Below, piece after piece: positions 30,336-41,357 of a DNA stretch of 64,000 nucleotides; position 1 is the first letter of the stretch; every line of letters begins with the position of its first letter. The stretch is taken from the NCBI GenBank assembly GCA_019055375.1, contig JAHQIW010001340.1, forward strand, positions 124,001 to 188,000, written 5' to 3'. Under the pieces are notes generated by a model that was not told the DNA's origin, did not search any database, and worked only from the letters and a program-made list of their open reading frames with translations. The stretch is from Parelaphostrongylus tenuis (lineage: Eukaryota; Nematoda; Chromadorea; Rhabditida; Metastrongylidae). The translations under genes and the position numbers were made by a program.

Positions 30336-31927
30336 TTACTGTTACTGTGAGGACGAATATGTCGTTCCACCGGTCCTTCCTTCCGAAATCCGACATGCTA
30401 TATCGTCGGTGAAAAACAGAACAACACCCGGTCCAGACAGGATTAGACCAGAACACCTGAAGAACCTGCCGCCAGTTCTCATCAACACCCTGGCTCGGCT
30501 CTTCACTCGCTACCTGTCAGAATGCAAGGTCCCTATTCAATGGAAAATCAGCAAGACCGCATTGTTGTTCAAAAAGGAGACCTTCACGACATAGGCAATT
30601 ATCGCCCAATCTGTTTGCTGTCCGTTGTCTATAAACTCTTTACCGAGTCATCCCGAAGAGGACTGACAGAACACAGGACGAAGGACAGCCATGCGAACAA
30701 GCAGGGTTCCGAAAGGGATTTGGTACCATAGACCCCATCCACACGATCACAAGACTCATTGAAGTTTCGCGAGCGTACAAACAACCACTCTGTCTCACTT
30801 TTATCGATTTGAAGAAAGCCTTTGATTCAGTGGAAACAGAAGCGGTTATAGAGGCTCTGGATAACCAGGGCGTCCCTTCTCGGTACATAATGTTCCTTCG
30901 TGAGCTTTATAAAGATTTCACGACCAGAATATCTCCATTCTACAACAATATCACCATTGACGTAAGAAGAGGGGTTCGACAAGGCGATACAATATCGCCA
31001 AAACTATTCACTGCCACCCTACAAAACGTCATGCGAACATTAGAATGGGACGAAATGGGAGTGAAAATTGACGGTCGACAATTAAACCATCTTCGCTTTG
31101 CTGACGATATCGTTCTCATAACACCAAACATCAGCCAAGCGGAACGAATGTTGACTGATTTCGACAACGCCTGTGGAAAGATCGGTCTTCAACTGAATCT
31201 AACGAAAACAATGTTCATGAGGAACGGATGGGTTTCTAATGCCCCATTCACGCTCAACGGAACGACAATTTCCGAATGCTCCAGTTACATCCATCTAGGT
31301 CGTGAAATCAACATGATGAACGACCTAGCCCCAGAGTTGAGCAGGAGGAAACGAGCGGCTTGGGGAACGTTTAAGAGCATCGAAGATGTAGTGAAGAGGA
31401 CAAAGAACATCCGACTCCGTGCCCACCTTTTCGACTCGACAATTATCCCTGCCCTAACGTATGCAGCAGAAAGCTGGTCGCTACGTAAGCAGGATGAAAG
31501 ATCACTTGCCGTTATCGAACGCGCAGTCGAAAGGTCGATGCTAGGAGTATCCCGTATTTCGCAAATGAGACAAAGGATCCGAACTTCCGACCTACGTCAA
31601 CGATCGAAAATCAGAGACGCCGTTCTACACGCCAGGGTATCGAAAGTAAGGTGGGCCGGACACGTGATGCGCTTCAACGACAACCGATGGACAAGAGTCG
31701 TTACCGACTGGATTCCTCGGGACGTCAAGCGCTCTAAAGGAAGACCACTGACCCGTTGGTCCGATTTCTTCACGAAAGCGATGGAAGAAAGATATGATGC
31801 TCAGCGAATTCCTAGAGCAAGGAGGACCCACTGGGCTACTCTTGCACGCGATAGGGAAAAATGGAAGAGTTGCTGGTAGCCGCTCGAGTCACTCGACGAT
31901 CAACGGGACGACAGGTGATACAGGTGA
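30336..31927 (+). mobile_element. RTE copy B, 5' truncated
   Basis: Begins with about 13 bases of filler (TTACTGTTACTGT) and then enters the element ahead of the RT domain. The RT frame 30809-31879 is open for 356 codons with KKAFDSVE, GVRQGDTISP, FADDIVLI and the C-terminal WAGHVMRF and GRPLTRWSDFF blocks. The N-terminal RT section is shifted by indels near 30570-30700. It ends at a TAG right after KSCW instead of the longer end seen in copies E and I. Target-site duplication TTTCAACATG flanks it (30326-30335 and 31928-31937). Confidence 0.9.
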
Positions 31928-31952
31928 TTTCAACATGTGAAGTCAAAACGTA

Positions 31953-32025
31953 TGATTTCGGGCGGACTCGAACCGCCGGCCTTCTGTGTGTTAGACAAAT
32001 GTGATAACCACTACACCACGAGATC
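31953..32025 (-). tRNA. tRNA-Val(AAC) V3
   Basis: C4-A69 mismatch; U28-G42 wobble. Confidence 0.6.
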
Positions 32026-32125
32026 TGCTTGATTGTCAACTAATCAGTTTCTCTTTTCAGTGCGGATTATACAGCATAAGTGATCATTTATATGCAACTA
32101 AATAAGCAAGTGAAGTCAAAACGTA

Positions 32126-32198
32126 TGATTTCGGGCGGACTCGAACCGCCGGCCTTCTGTGTGTTAGACAGATGTGATAACCACTACACCACGAAATC
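32126..32198 (-). tRNA. tRNA-Val(AAC) V4, compensated acceptor
   Basis: GATTTCG pairs with CGAAATC: a U4-A69 pair replaces C4-G69. All stems pair. Confidence 0.85.
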
Positions 32199-32296
32199 TC
32201 ATTGACTGTCAACTAATCAGTTCTTTTTCAGTGCGGATTATACAGCATAAGTGGTCATGTACTTACAACTATTTCAACATGTGAAGTCAAAACGTA

Positions 32297-32369
32297 TGAT
32301 CTCGGGCGGACTCGAACCGCTGGCCTTCTGTGTGTTAGACAGATGTGATAACCACTACATCACGAGATC
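32297..32369 (-). tRNA. tRNA-Val(AAC) V5
   Basis: A10-C25 and A49-C65 mismatches. Confidence 0.6.
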
Positions 32370-32467
32370 TTCTTGAATGCCGACTATTCATTTTTTTTTC
32401 AGTGCGGATTATGTACCATAAGTGGTCATTTATTTGCAACTATTTCAACATGCAAAGTCAAAACGTA

Positions 32468-32540
32468 TGATCTCGGGCGGACTCGAACCGCCGGCCTTCT
32501 GTGTGTTAGACAGATGTGATAACCACTACACCACGAGATC
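32468..32540 (-). tRNA. tRNA-Val(AAC) V6
   Basis: All stems pair. Confidence 0.85.
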
Positions 32541-32638
32541 TGCTTGATTGTCAACTAATCAGTTCTTTTTCAGTGCGGATTATACAACATAAGTGGTCAT
32601 TTACTTGCAACTATTTCAACATGTGAAGTCAAAACGTA

Positions 32639-32710
32639 TGATCTCGGGCGGACTCGAACCGCCGGACTCTGTGTGTTAGACAGATGTGATAACCACTACA
32701 CCACGAGATC
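32639..32710 (-). pseudogene. tRNA-Val(AAC) V7
   Basis: One base lost around the variable loop, and the anticodon stem is weakened. Confidence 0.65.
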
Positions 32711-32808
32711 TGCTTGATTGTCAACTAATCAGTTCTCTTTTCAGTGCGGATTATACAGCATAAGTGGTCATTTATATGCAACTAATAAGCAAGTGAAGTC
32801 AAAACGTA

Positions 32809-32881
32809 TGATTTCGGGCGGACTCGAACCGCCGGCCTTCTGTGTGTTAGACAGATGTGATAACCACTACACCACGAGATC
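32809..32881 (-). tRNA. tRNA-Val(AAC) V8
   Basis: C4-A69 mismatch only. Confidence 0.65.
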
Positions 32882-32980
32882 TGCTTGATTGTCAACTATC
32901 AGTTTCTTTTTTCAGTGCGGATTATACAGCATAAGTGATCATTTATATGCAACTAAATAAGCAAGTGAAGTCAAAACGTA

Positions 32981-33053
32981 TGATTTCGGGCGGACTCGAA
33001 CCGCTGGCCTTCTGTGTGTTAGACAGATGTGATAACCACTACATCACGAGATC
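32981..33053 (-). pseudogene. tRNA-Val(AAC) V9
   Basis: C4-A69, A49-C65 and A10-C25 mismatches. Confidence 0.6.
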
Positions 33054-33151
33054 TTCTTGAATGCCGACTATTCATTTTTTTTTCAGTGCGGATTATGTAC
33101 CATAAGTGGTCATTTATTTGCAACTATTTCAACATGCAAAGTGAAAACGTA

Positions 33152-33224
33152 TGATCTCGGGCGGACTCGAACCGCCGGCCTTCTGTGTGTTAGACAGATG
33201 TGATAACCACTACACCACGAGATC
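33152..33224 (-). tRNA. tRNA-Val(AAC) V10
   Basis: All stems pair. Confidence 0.85.
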
Positions 33225-33323
33225 TGCTTGATTGTCAACTAATCAGTTCTTTTTTCAGTGCGGATTATACAGCATAAGTGATCATTTATATGCAACTAAA
33301 TAAGCAAGTGAAGTCAAAACGTA

Positions 33324-33396
33324 TGATTTCGGGCGGACTCGAACCGCTGGCCTTCTGTGTGTTAGACAGATGTGATAACCACTACATCACGAGATC
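33324..33396 (-). pseudogene. tRNA-Val(AAC) V11
   Basis: Same three mismatches as V9. Confidence 0.6.
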
Positions 33397-33495
33397 TTCT
33401 TGAATGCCGACTATTCATTTTTTTTTTCAGTGCGGATTATGTACCATAAGTGGTCATTTATTTGCAACTATTTCAACATGCAAAGTCAAAACGTA

Positions 33496-33568
33496 TGATC
33501 TCGGGCGGACTCGAACCGCCGGCCTTCTGTGTGTTAGACAGATGTGATAACCACTACACCACGAGATC
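33496..33568 (-). tRNA. tRNA-Val(AAC) V12
   Basis: All stems pair. Confidence 0.85.
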
Positions 33569-33666
33569 TGCTTGATTGTCAACTAATCAGTTCTTTTTCA
33601 GTGCGGATTATACAACATAAGTGGTCATTTACTTGCAACTATTTCAACATGTGAAGTCAAAACGTA

Positions 33667-33739
33667 TGATCTCGGGCGGACTAGAACCGCCGGAACTCTG
33701 TGTGTTAGACAGATGTGCTAACCACTACACCACGAGATC
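33667..33739 (-). pseudogene. tRNA-Val(AAC) V13
   Basis: T loop TTCTAGT damages the B box; variable region altered. Confidence 0.65.
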
Positions 33740-33838
33740 TGCTTGATTGTCAACTAATCAGTTCTCTTTTCAGTGCGGATTATACAGCATAAGTGATCAT
33801 TTATATGCAACTAAATAAGCAAGTGAAGTCAAAACGTA

Positions 33839-33910
33839 TGATTTCGGGCGGACTCGAACCGCCGGCCTTCTGTGTGTTAGACAGATGTGATAACCACTAC
33901 ACCACGAATC
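33839..33910 (-). pseudogene. tRNA-Val(AAC) V14
   Basis: One base lost from the 5' acceptor strand. Confidence 0.65.
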
Positions 33911-34008
33911 TCATTGACTGTCAACTAATCAGTTCTTTTTCAGTGCGGATTATACAACATAAGTGGTCATGTACTTACAACTATTTCAACATGTGAAGTC
34001 AAAACGTA

Positions 34009-34080
34009 TGATTCGGGCGGACTCGAACCGCCGGCCTTCTGTGTGTTAGACAGATGTGATAACCACTACACCACGAAATC
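34009..34080 (-). pseudogene. tRNA-Val(AAC) V15
   Basis: One base lost from the 3' acceptor strand; the 5' strand is the GATTTCG type. Confidence 0.65.
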
Positions 34081-34163
34081 TCATTGACTGTCAACTAATC
34101 AGTTCTTTTTCAGTGCGGATTATACAACATAAGTGGTCATTTACTTGCAACTATTTCAACATG

Positions 34164-35013
34164 ACAATTAAACCATCTTCGCTTTGCTGACGATATCGTT
34201 CTCATAACACCAAACATCAGCCAAGCGGAACGAATGTTGACTGATTTCGATAACGCCTGTGGAAAGGTCGGTCTTCAACTGAATCTAACGAAAACAATGT
34301 TCATGAGGAACGGATGGGTTTCTAATACCCCATTCACGCTCAACGGAACGACAATTTCCGAATGCTCCAGTTACATCCATCTAGGTCGTGAAATCAACAT
34401 GATTAACGACCTAGCCCCAGAGTTGAGCAGGATTAAACGAGCGGCTTGGGGAACGTTTAAGAGCATCGATGATGTAGTGAAGAGGACAAAGAACATCCGA
34501 CTCCGTGCCCACCTTTTCGACTCGACAATTATCCCTGCCCTAACGTATGCAGCAGAAAGCTGGTCGCTACGTAAGCAGGATGAAAGATCACTTGCCGTTA
34601 TCGAACGCGCAGTCGAAAGGTCGATGCTAGGAGTATCCCGTATTTCGCAAATGAGACAAAGGATCCGAACTTCCGACCTACGTCAACGATCGAAAATCAG
34701 AGACGCCGTTCTACACGCCAGGATATCGAAAATAAGGTGGGCCGGACACGTGATGCGCTTCAACGACAACCGATGGACGAGAGCCGTTACCGACTGGATT
34801 CCTCGGGACGTCAAGCGCTCTAAAGGAAGACCACTGACCCGTTGGTCCGATTTCTTCACGAAAGCGATGGAAGAAAGATATGATGCTCAGCGAATTCCTA
34901 GAGCAAGGAGGACCCACTGGGCTACTCTTGCACGCGATAGGGAAAAATGGAAGAGTTGCTGGTAGCCGCTCGAGTCACTCGACGATCAACGGGACGACAG
35001 GTGATACAGGTGA
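34164..35013 (+). mobile_element. RTE copy C, 5' truncated
   Basis: Starts at ACAATTAAACC just before the RT catalytic motif (FADDIVLI) and keeps the RT C-terminal half to the tail. Open frame 34234-34965. Target-site duplication TTTCAACATG (34154-34163, 35014-35023). Copies F, G and H start at the same base. Confidence 0.9.
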
Positions 35014-35038
35014 TTTCAACATGTGAAGTCAAAACGTA

Positions 35039-35111
35039 TGATTTCGGGCGGACTCGAACCGCCGGCCTTCTGTGTGTTAGACAGATGTGATAACCACTAC
35101 ACCACGAGATC
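35039..35111 (-). tRNA. tRNA-Val(AAC) V16
   Basis: C4-A69 mismatch only. Confidence 0.65.
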
Positions 35112-35209
35112 TTCTTGAATGCCGACTATTCATTTTTTTTTCAGTGCGGATTATGTACCATAAGTGGTCATTTATTTGCAACTATTTCAACATGCAAAGT
35201 CAAAACGTA

Positions 35210-35282
35210 TGATCTCGGGCGGACTCGAACCGCCGGCCTTCTGTGTGTTAGACAGATGTGATAACCACTACACCACGAGATC
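35210..35282 (-). tRNA. tRNA-Val(AAC) V17
   Basis: All stems pair. Confidence 0.85.
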
Positions 35283-35381
35283 TGCTTGATTGTCAACTAA
35301 TCAGTTCTCTTTTCAGTGCGGATTATACAGCATAAGTGATCATTTATATGCAACTAAATAAGCAAGTGAAGTCAAAACGTA

Positions 35382-35454
35382 TGATTTCGGGCGGACTCGA
35401 ACCGCCGGCCTTCTCTGTGTTAGACAGATGTGATAACCACTACACCACGAGATC
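35382..35454 (-). tRNA. tRNA-Val(AAC) V18
   Basis: C4-A69 and G30-G40 mismatches. Confidence 0.55.
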
Positions 35455-35552
35455 TTCTTGAATGCCGACTATCATTTTTTTTTCAGTGCGGATTATGTAC
35501 ACATAAGTGGTCATTTATTTGCAACTATTTCAACATGCAAAGTCAAAACGTA

Positions 35553-35623
35553 TGATCTCGGGCGGACTCGAACCGCCGGCCTTCTGTGTTAGACAGATGT
35601 GATAACCACTACACCACGAGATC
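35553..35623 (-). pseudogene. tRNA-Val(AAC) V19
   Basis: Two bases lost from the anticodon stem. Confidence 0.65.
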
Positions 35624-35722
35624 TGCTTGATTGTCAACTAATCAGTTCTCTTTTCAGTGCGGATTATACAGCATAAGTGATCATTTATATGCAACTAAAT
35701 AAGCAAGTGAAGTCAAAACGTA

Positions 35723-35795
35723 TGATTTCGGGCGGACTCGAACCGCCGGCCTTCTGTGTGTTAGACAGATGTGATAACCACTACACCACGAGATC
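35723..35795 (-). tRNA. tRNA-Val(AAC) V20
   Basis: C4-A69 mismatch only. Confidence 0.65.
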
Positions 35796-35894
35796 TGCTT
35801 GAATGTCAACTAATCATTTCTCTTTTCAGTGCGGATTATACAGCATAAGTGGTCATTTATTTGCAACTAATTCAACATGCAAAGTCAAAACGTA

Positions 35895-35967
35895 TGATTT
35901 CGGGCGGACTCGAACCGCCGGCCTTCTCTGTGTTAGACAGATGTGATAACCACTACACCACGAGATC
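35895..35967 (-). tRNA. tRNA-Val(AAC) V21
   Basis: C4-A69 and G30-G40 mismatches. Confidence 0.55.
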
Positions 35968-36064
35968 TTCTTGAATGCCGACTATCATTTTTTTTTCAGT
36001 GCGGATTATGTACCATAAGTGGTCATTTATTTGCAACTATTTCAACATGCAAAGTCAAAACGTA

Positions 36065-36136
36065 TGATCTCGGGCGGACTCGAACCGCCGGCCTTCTTGT
36101 GTTAGACAGATGTGATAACCACTACACCACGAGATC
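36065..36136 (-). pseudogene. tRNA-Val(AAC) V22
   Basis: One base lost from the anticodon stem. Confidence 0.65.
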
Positions 36137-36233
36137 TGCTTGATTGTCAACTAATCAGTTCTCTTTTCAGTGCGGATTATACAGCATAAGTGGTCATTTA
36201 TTGCAACTATATAAGCAGTGAAGTCAAAACGTA

Positions 36234-36306
36234 TGATCTCGGGCGGACTCGAACCGCCGGCCTTCTGTGTGTTAGACAGATGTGATAACCACTACACCAC
36301 GAGATC
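36234..36306 (-). tRNA. tRNA-Val(AAC) V23
   Basis: All stems pair. Confidence 0.85.
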
Positions 36307-36406
36307 TGCTTGATTGTCAACTAATCAGTTCTCTTTTCAGTGCGGATTATACAGCATAAGTGATCATTTATTTGCAACTAATTCAACAAGTGCAAGTCAA
36401 AACGTA

Positions 36407-36478
36407 TGATTCGGGCGGACTCGAACCGCTGGCCTTCTCTGTGTTAGACAGATGTGATAACCACTACACCACGAGATC
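36407..36478 (-). pseudogene. tRNA-Val(AAC) V24
   Basis: Acceptor base lost; A49-C65 and G30-G40 mismatches. Confidence 0.65.
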
Positions 36479-36576
36479 TTCTTGAATGCCGACTATCCAT
36501 TTTTTTTTCAGTGCAGATTATGTACCATAAGTGGTCATTTATTTGCAACTATTTCAACATGCAAAGTCAAAACGTA

Positions 36577-36649
36577 TGATCTCGGGCGGACTCGAACCGC
36601 CGGCCTTCTGTGTGTTAGACAGATGTGATAACCACTACACCACGAGATC
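36577..36649 (-). tRNA. tRNA-Val(AAC) V25
   Basis: All stems pair. Confidence 0.85.
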
Positions 36650-36748
36650 TGCTTGATTGTCAACTAATCAGTTCTCTTTTCAGTGCGGATTATACAGCAT
36701 AAGTGATCATTTATATGCAACTAAATAAGCAAGTGAAGTCAAAACGTA

Positions 36749-36821
36749 TGATTTCGGGCGGACTCGAACCGCTGGCCTTCTCTGTGTTAGACAGATGTGA
36801 TAACCACTACACCACGAGATC
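36749..36821 (-). pseudogene. tRNA-Val(AAC) V26
   Basis: C4-A69, A49-C65 and G30-G40 mismatches. Confidence 0.6.
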
Positions 36822-36919
36822 TTCTTGAATGCCGACTATCCATTTTTTTTTCAGTGCGGATTATGTACCATAAGTGGTCATTTATTTGCAACTATTTCAA
36901 CATGCAAAGTCAAAACGTA

Positions 36920-36990
36920 TGATCTCGGGCGGACTCGAACCGCCGGCCTTCTGTGTTAGACAGATGTGATAACCACTACACCACGAGATC
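36920..36990 (-). pseudogene. tRNA-Val(AAC) V27
   Basis: Two bases lost from the anticodon stem. Confidence 0.65.
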
Positions 36991-37089
36991 TGCTTGATTG
37001 TCAACTAATCAGTTCTCTTTTCAGTGCGGATTATACAGCATAAGTGATCATTTATATGCAACTAAATAAGCAAGTGAAGTCAAAACGTA

Positions 37090-37162
37090 TGATTTCGGGC
37101 GCACTCGAACCGCTGGCCTTCTCTGTGTTAGACAGATGTGATAACCACTACACCACGAGATC
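37090..37162 (-). pseudogene. tRNA-Val(AAC) V28
   Basis: As V26, plus a G53-G61 clash in the T stem. Confidence 0.65.
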
Positions 37163-37261
37163 TTCTTGAATGCCGACTATCCATTTTTTTTTTCAGTGCA
37201 GATTATGTACCATAAGTGGTCATTTATTTGCAACTATTTCAACATGCAAAGTCAAAACGTA

Positions 37262-37332
37262 TGATCTCGGGCGGACTCGAACCGCCGGCCTTCTGTGTTA
37301 GACAGATGTGATAACCACTACACCACGAGATC
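37262..37332 (-). pseudogene. tRNA-Val(AAC) V29
   Basis: Two bases lost from the anticodon stem. Confidence 0.65.
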
Positions 37333-37431
37333 TGCTTGATTGTCAACTAATCAGTTCTCTTTTCAGTGCGGATTATACAGCATAAGTGATCATTTATATG
37401 CAACTAAATAAGCAAGTGAAGTCAAAACGTA

Positions 37432-37504
37432 TGATTTCGGGCGGACTCGAACCGCCGGCCTTCTCTGTGTTAGACAGATGTGATAACCACTACACCACGA
37501 GATC
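37432..37504 (-). tRNA. tRNA-Val(AAC) V30
   Basis: C4-A69 and G30-G40 mismatches. Confidence 0.55.
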
Positions 37505-37603
37505 TGCTTGATTGTCAACTAATCAGTTCTCTTTTCAGTGCGGATTATACAGCATAAGTGGTCATTTATTTGCAACTATTTCAACATGCAAAGTCAAAAC
37601 GTG

Positions 37604-37676
37604 TGATATCGGGTGGACTAGAACCGCCGGCCTTCTCTGTGTTAGACAGATGTGATAACCACTACACCACGAGATC
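37604..37676 (-). pseudogene. tRNA-Val(AAC) V31
   Basis: C4-U69 mismatch, damaged B box, G30-G40 mismatch. Nearly identical to V71. Confidence 0.65.
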
Positions 37677-37773
37677 TTCTTGAATGCCGACTATCATTTT
37701 TTTTTCAGTGCGGATTATGTACCATAAGTGGTCATTTATTTGCAACTATTTCAACATGCAAAGTCAAAACGTA

Positions 37774-37846
37774 TGATATCGGGTGGACTCGAACCGCCGG
37801 CCTTCTGTGTGTTAGACAGATGTGATAACCACTACACCACGAGATC
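37774..37846 (-). tRNA. tRNA-Val(AAC) V32
   Basis: C4-U69 and C51-A63 mismatches. Confidence 0.55.
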
Positions 37847-37928
37847 TGCTTGATTGTCAACTAATCAGTTCTTTTTTCAGTGCGGATTATACAGCATAAG
37901 TGGTCATTTACTCGCAACTATTTCAACA

Positions 37929-38527
37929 CGGACCTCCCTCTTTGAGGGATCCCGCCCGGTTAGTCGCGAGGGCACGTGGCTCGTCCCAGGTGGTGGATAG
38001 GAAAGAACATCCGACTCCGTGCCCACCTTTTCGACTCGACAATTATCCCTGCCCTAACGTATGCAGCAGAAAGCTGGTCGCTACGTAAGCAGGATGAAAG
38101 ATCACTTGCCGTTATCGAACGCGCAGTCGAAAGGTCGATGCTAGGAGTATCCCGTATTTCGCAAATGAGACAAAGGATCCGAACTTCCGACCTACGTCAA
38201 CGATCGAAAATCAGAGACGCCGTTCTACACGCCAGGATGTCGAAAATAAGGTGGGCCGGACACGTGATGCGCTTCAAAGACAACCGATGGACGAGAGCCG
38301 TTACCGACTGGATTCCTCGGAACGTCAAGCGCTCTAAAGGAAGACCACTGACCCGTTGGTCCGATTTCTTCACGAAAGCGATGGAAGAAAGATATGATGC
38401 TCAGCGAATTCCTAGAGCAAGGAGGACCCACTGGGCTACTCTTGCACGCGATAGGGAAAAATGGAAGAGTTGCTGGTAGCCGCTCGAGTCACTCGACGAT
38501 CAACGGGACGACAGGTGATACAGGTGA
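37929..38527 (+). mobile_element. RTE copy D, internally deleted
   Basis: The first ~72 bases of the full-length 5' end (same 5' end as copy I) are joined directly to the last ~525 bases at AAAGAACATCC. Both element ends are kept and about 2.7 kb is missing. Flanked by TTTCAACA (37921-37928, 38528-38535). The C-terminal frame ends with the premature TAG after KSCW. Confidence 0.88.
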
Positions 38528-38552
38528 TTTCAACATGTGAAGTCAAAACGTA

Positions 38553-38625
38553 TGATTTCGGGCGGACTCGAACCGCCGGCCTTCTGTGTGTTAGACAAAT
38601 GTGATAACCACTACACCACGAGATC
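38553..38625 (-). tRNA. tRNA-Val(AAC) V33
   Basis: C4-A69 mismatch; U28-G42 wobble. Same variant as V3. Confidence 0.6.
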
Positions 38626-38724
38626 TTCTTGAATGCCGACTATTCATTTTTTTTTTCAGTGCGGATTATACAGCATAAGTGATCATTTATATGCAACTAA
38701 ATAAGCAAGTGAAGTCAAAACGTA

Positions 38725-38797
38725 TGATTTCGGGCGGACTCGAACCGCTGGCCTTCTGTGTGTTAGACAGATGTGATAACCACTACACCACGAGATC
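38725..38797 (-). tRNA. tRNA-Val(AAC) V34
   Basis: C4-A69 and A49-C65 mismatches. Confidence 0.55.
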
Positions 38798-38880
38798 TGC
38801 TTGATTGTCAACTAATCAGTTCTTTTTTCAGTGCGGATTATACAGCATAAGTGATCATTTATATGCAACTAATAAGCAAG

Positions 38881-40661
38881 TGGATGTGGTCCATGGTACT
38901 AAATCCTTTTCTGAACCCTGCTTGTTCGCATGGCTGTCCTTCGTCCAGTGTTCTGTCGATCCTGTTCAGGATGACTCGAGTAAGAGTTTATAGACAACGG
39001 ACAGCAAGCAGATTGGGCGATAATTGCCTATGTCGTGAAGGTCTCCCTTTTTGAACAACAATACGGTCTTGCTGGTTTTCCATTGAATAGGGACCTTGCA
39101 TTCTGACAGGTAGCGAGTGAAGAGCCGAGCCAGGGTGTTGATGAGAACTGGCGGCAGATTCTTCAGATGTTCTGGTCTAATCCTGTCTGGACCGGGTGTT
39201 GTTCTGTTTTTCACCGACGATATAGCATGTCGGATTTCGGAAGGAAGGACCGGTGGAACGACATATTCGTCCTCTTTCAATTTATATGAAGGTAAGAGAA
39301 CATGGCTAGCGAAGAGATCCGAGTAGTACTGGTGGATGATTTTCTCCATAGCCCTTCTGGAAGCTGTAAGTGTCCCGTCAGGGTATCGGAGTGCAATCAT
39401 CTTGGTCTTATAGTTGGCGAAGCCTCGCTGGGCTTTGCGAATGCTCTTCCCAGCTTCTGCCATAACTGCTGCTCTTCTCATCACAAGACTCATTGAAGTT
39501 TCGCGAGAGTACAAACAACCACTCTGTCTCACTTTCATCGATCTGAAAAAAGCCTTTGATTCAGTGGAAACAGAAGCGGTTATAGAGGCTCTGGATAACC
39601 AGGGCGTCCCTACTCGGTACATAATGATCCTTCGTGAGCTTTATAAAGATTTCACGACCAGAATATCTCCATTCTACAACAATATCACCATTGACGTAAG
39701 AAGAGGGGTTCGACAAGGCGATACAATATCGCCAAAACTATTCACTGCCACCCTACAAAACGTCATGCGAACATTTGAATGGGACGAAATGGGAGTGAAA
39801 ATTGACGGTCGACAATTAAACCATCTTCGCTTTGCTGACGATATCGTTCTCATAACACCAAACATCAGCCAAGCGGAACGAATGTTGACTGATTTCGACA
39901 ACGCCTGTGGAAAGATCGGTCTTCAACTGAATCTAACGAAAACAATGTTCATGAGGAACGGATGGGTTTCTAATGCCCCATTCACGCTCAACGGAACGAC
40001 AATTTCCGAATGCTCCAGTTACATCTATCTAGGTCGTGAAATCAACATGATGAACGACCTAGCCCCAGAGTTGAGCAGGAGGAAACGAGCGGCTTGGGGA
40101 ACGTTTAAGAGCATCGAAGATGTAGTGAAGAGGACAAAGAACATCCGACTCCGTGCCCACCTTTTCGACTCGACAATTATCCCTGCCCTAACGTATGCAG
40201 CAGAAACCTGGTCGCTACGTTAGCAGGATGAAAGATCACTTGCCGTTATCGAACGCGCAGTCGAAAGGTCGATGCTAGGAGTATCTCGTATCTCGCAAAT
40301 GAGACAAAGGATCCGAACTTCCGACCTACGTCAACGATCGAAAATCAGAGACGCCGTTCTACACGCCAGGATATCGAAAATAAGGTGGGCCGGACACGTG
40401 ATGCGCTTCAACGACAACCGATGGACGAGAGCCGTTACCGACTGGATTCCTCGGGACGTCAAGCGCTCTAAAGGAAGACCACTGACCCGTTGGTCCGATT
40501 TCTTCACGAAAGCGATGGAAGAAAGATATGATGCTCAGCGAATTCCTAGAGCAAGGAGGACCCACTGGGCTACTCTTGCACGCGATAGGGAAAAATGGAA
40601 GAGTTGCTGGTACCCGCTCGAGTCACTCGACGATCAACGGGACGACAGGTGATACAGGTGA
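38881..40661 (+). mobile_element. RTE copy E with 5' inversion
   Basis: 38881-39478 carries the linker and RT N-terminal sequence in reverse orientation; 39479-40661 continues forward from the base group that follows it in the full-length element. One target-site duplication, AATAAGCAAG, flanks the whole (38871-38880, 40662-40671), so both parts arrived together, the hallmark of twin-primed reverse transcription. The forward RT frame is open from 39500 to a TAG at 40221 (Lys codon changed), then continues 40272-40652 to the full C-terminus ending SLDDQRDDR. Confidence 0.9.
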
Positions 40662-40686
40662 AATAAGCAAGTGAAGTCAAAACGTA

Positions 40687-40759
40687 TGATTTCGGGCGGA
40701 CTCGAACCGCTGGCCTTCTGTGTGTTAGACAGATGTGATAACCACTACATCACGAGATC
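40687..40759 (-). pseudogene. tRNA-Val(AAC) V35
   Basis: C4-A69, A49-C65 and A10-C25 mismatches. Confidence 0.6.
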
Positions 40760-40858
40760 TTCTTGAATGCCGACTATTCATTTTTTTTTTCAGTGCGGAT
40801 TATGTACCATAAGTGGTCATTTATTTGCAACTATTTCAACATGCAAAGTCAAAACGTA

Positions 40859-40931
40859 TGATCTCGGGCGGACTCGAACCGCCGGCCTTCTGTGTGTTAG
40901 ACAGATGTGATAACCACTACACCACGAGATC
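40859..40931 (-). tRNA. tRNA-Val(AAC) V36
   Basis: All stems pair. Confidence 0.85.
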
Positions 40932-41029
40932 TGCTTGATTGTCAACTAATCAGTTCTTTTTCAGTGCGGATTATACAACATAAGTGGTCATTTACTTGCA
41001 ACTATTTCAACATGTGAAGTCAAAACGTA

Positions 41030-41102
41030 TGATCTCGGGCGGACTAGAACCGCCGGAACTCTGTGTGTTAGACAGATGTGCTAACCACTACACCACGAGA
41101 TC
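41030..41102 (-). pseudogene. tRNA-Val(AAC) V37
   Basis: Damaged B box; same variant as V13. Confidence 0.65.
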
Positions 41103-41201
41103 TGCTTGATTGTCAACTAATCAGTTCTCTTTTCAGTGCGGATTATACAGCATAAGTGATCATTTATATGCAACTAAATAAGCAAGTGAAGTCAAAACGT
41201 A

Positions 41202-41274
41202 TGATTTCGGGCGGACTCGAACCGCCGGCCTTCTGTGTGTTAGACAGATGTGATAACCACTACACCACGAAATC
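41202..41274 (-). tRNA. tRNA-Val(AAC) V38, compensated acceptor
   Basis: U4-A69 pair as in V4; all stems pair. Lies just before RTE copy F. Confidence 0.85.
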
Positions 41275-41357
41275 TCATTGACTGTCAACTAATCAGTTCT
41301 TTTTCAGTGCGGATTATACAACATAAGTGGTCATTTACTTGCAACTATCTCAACATG

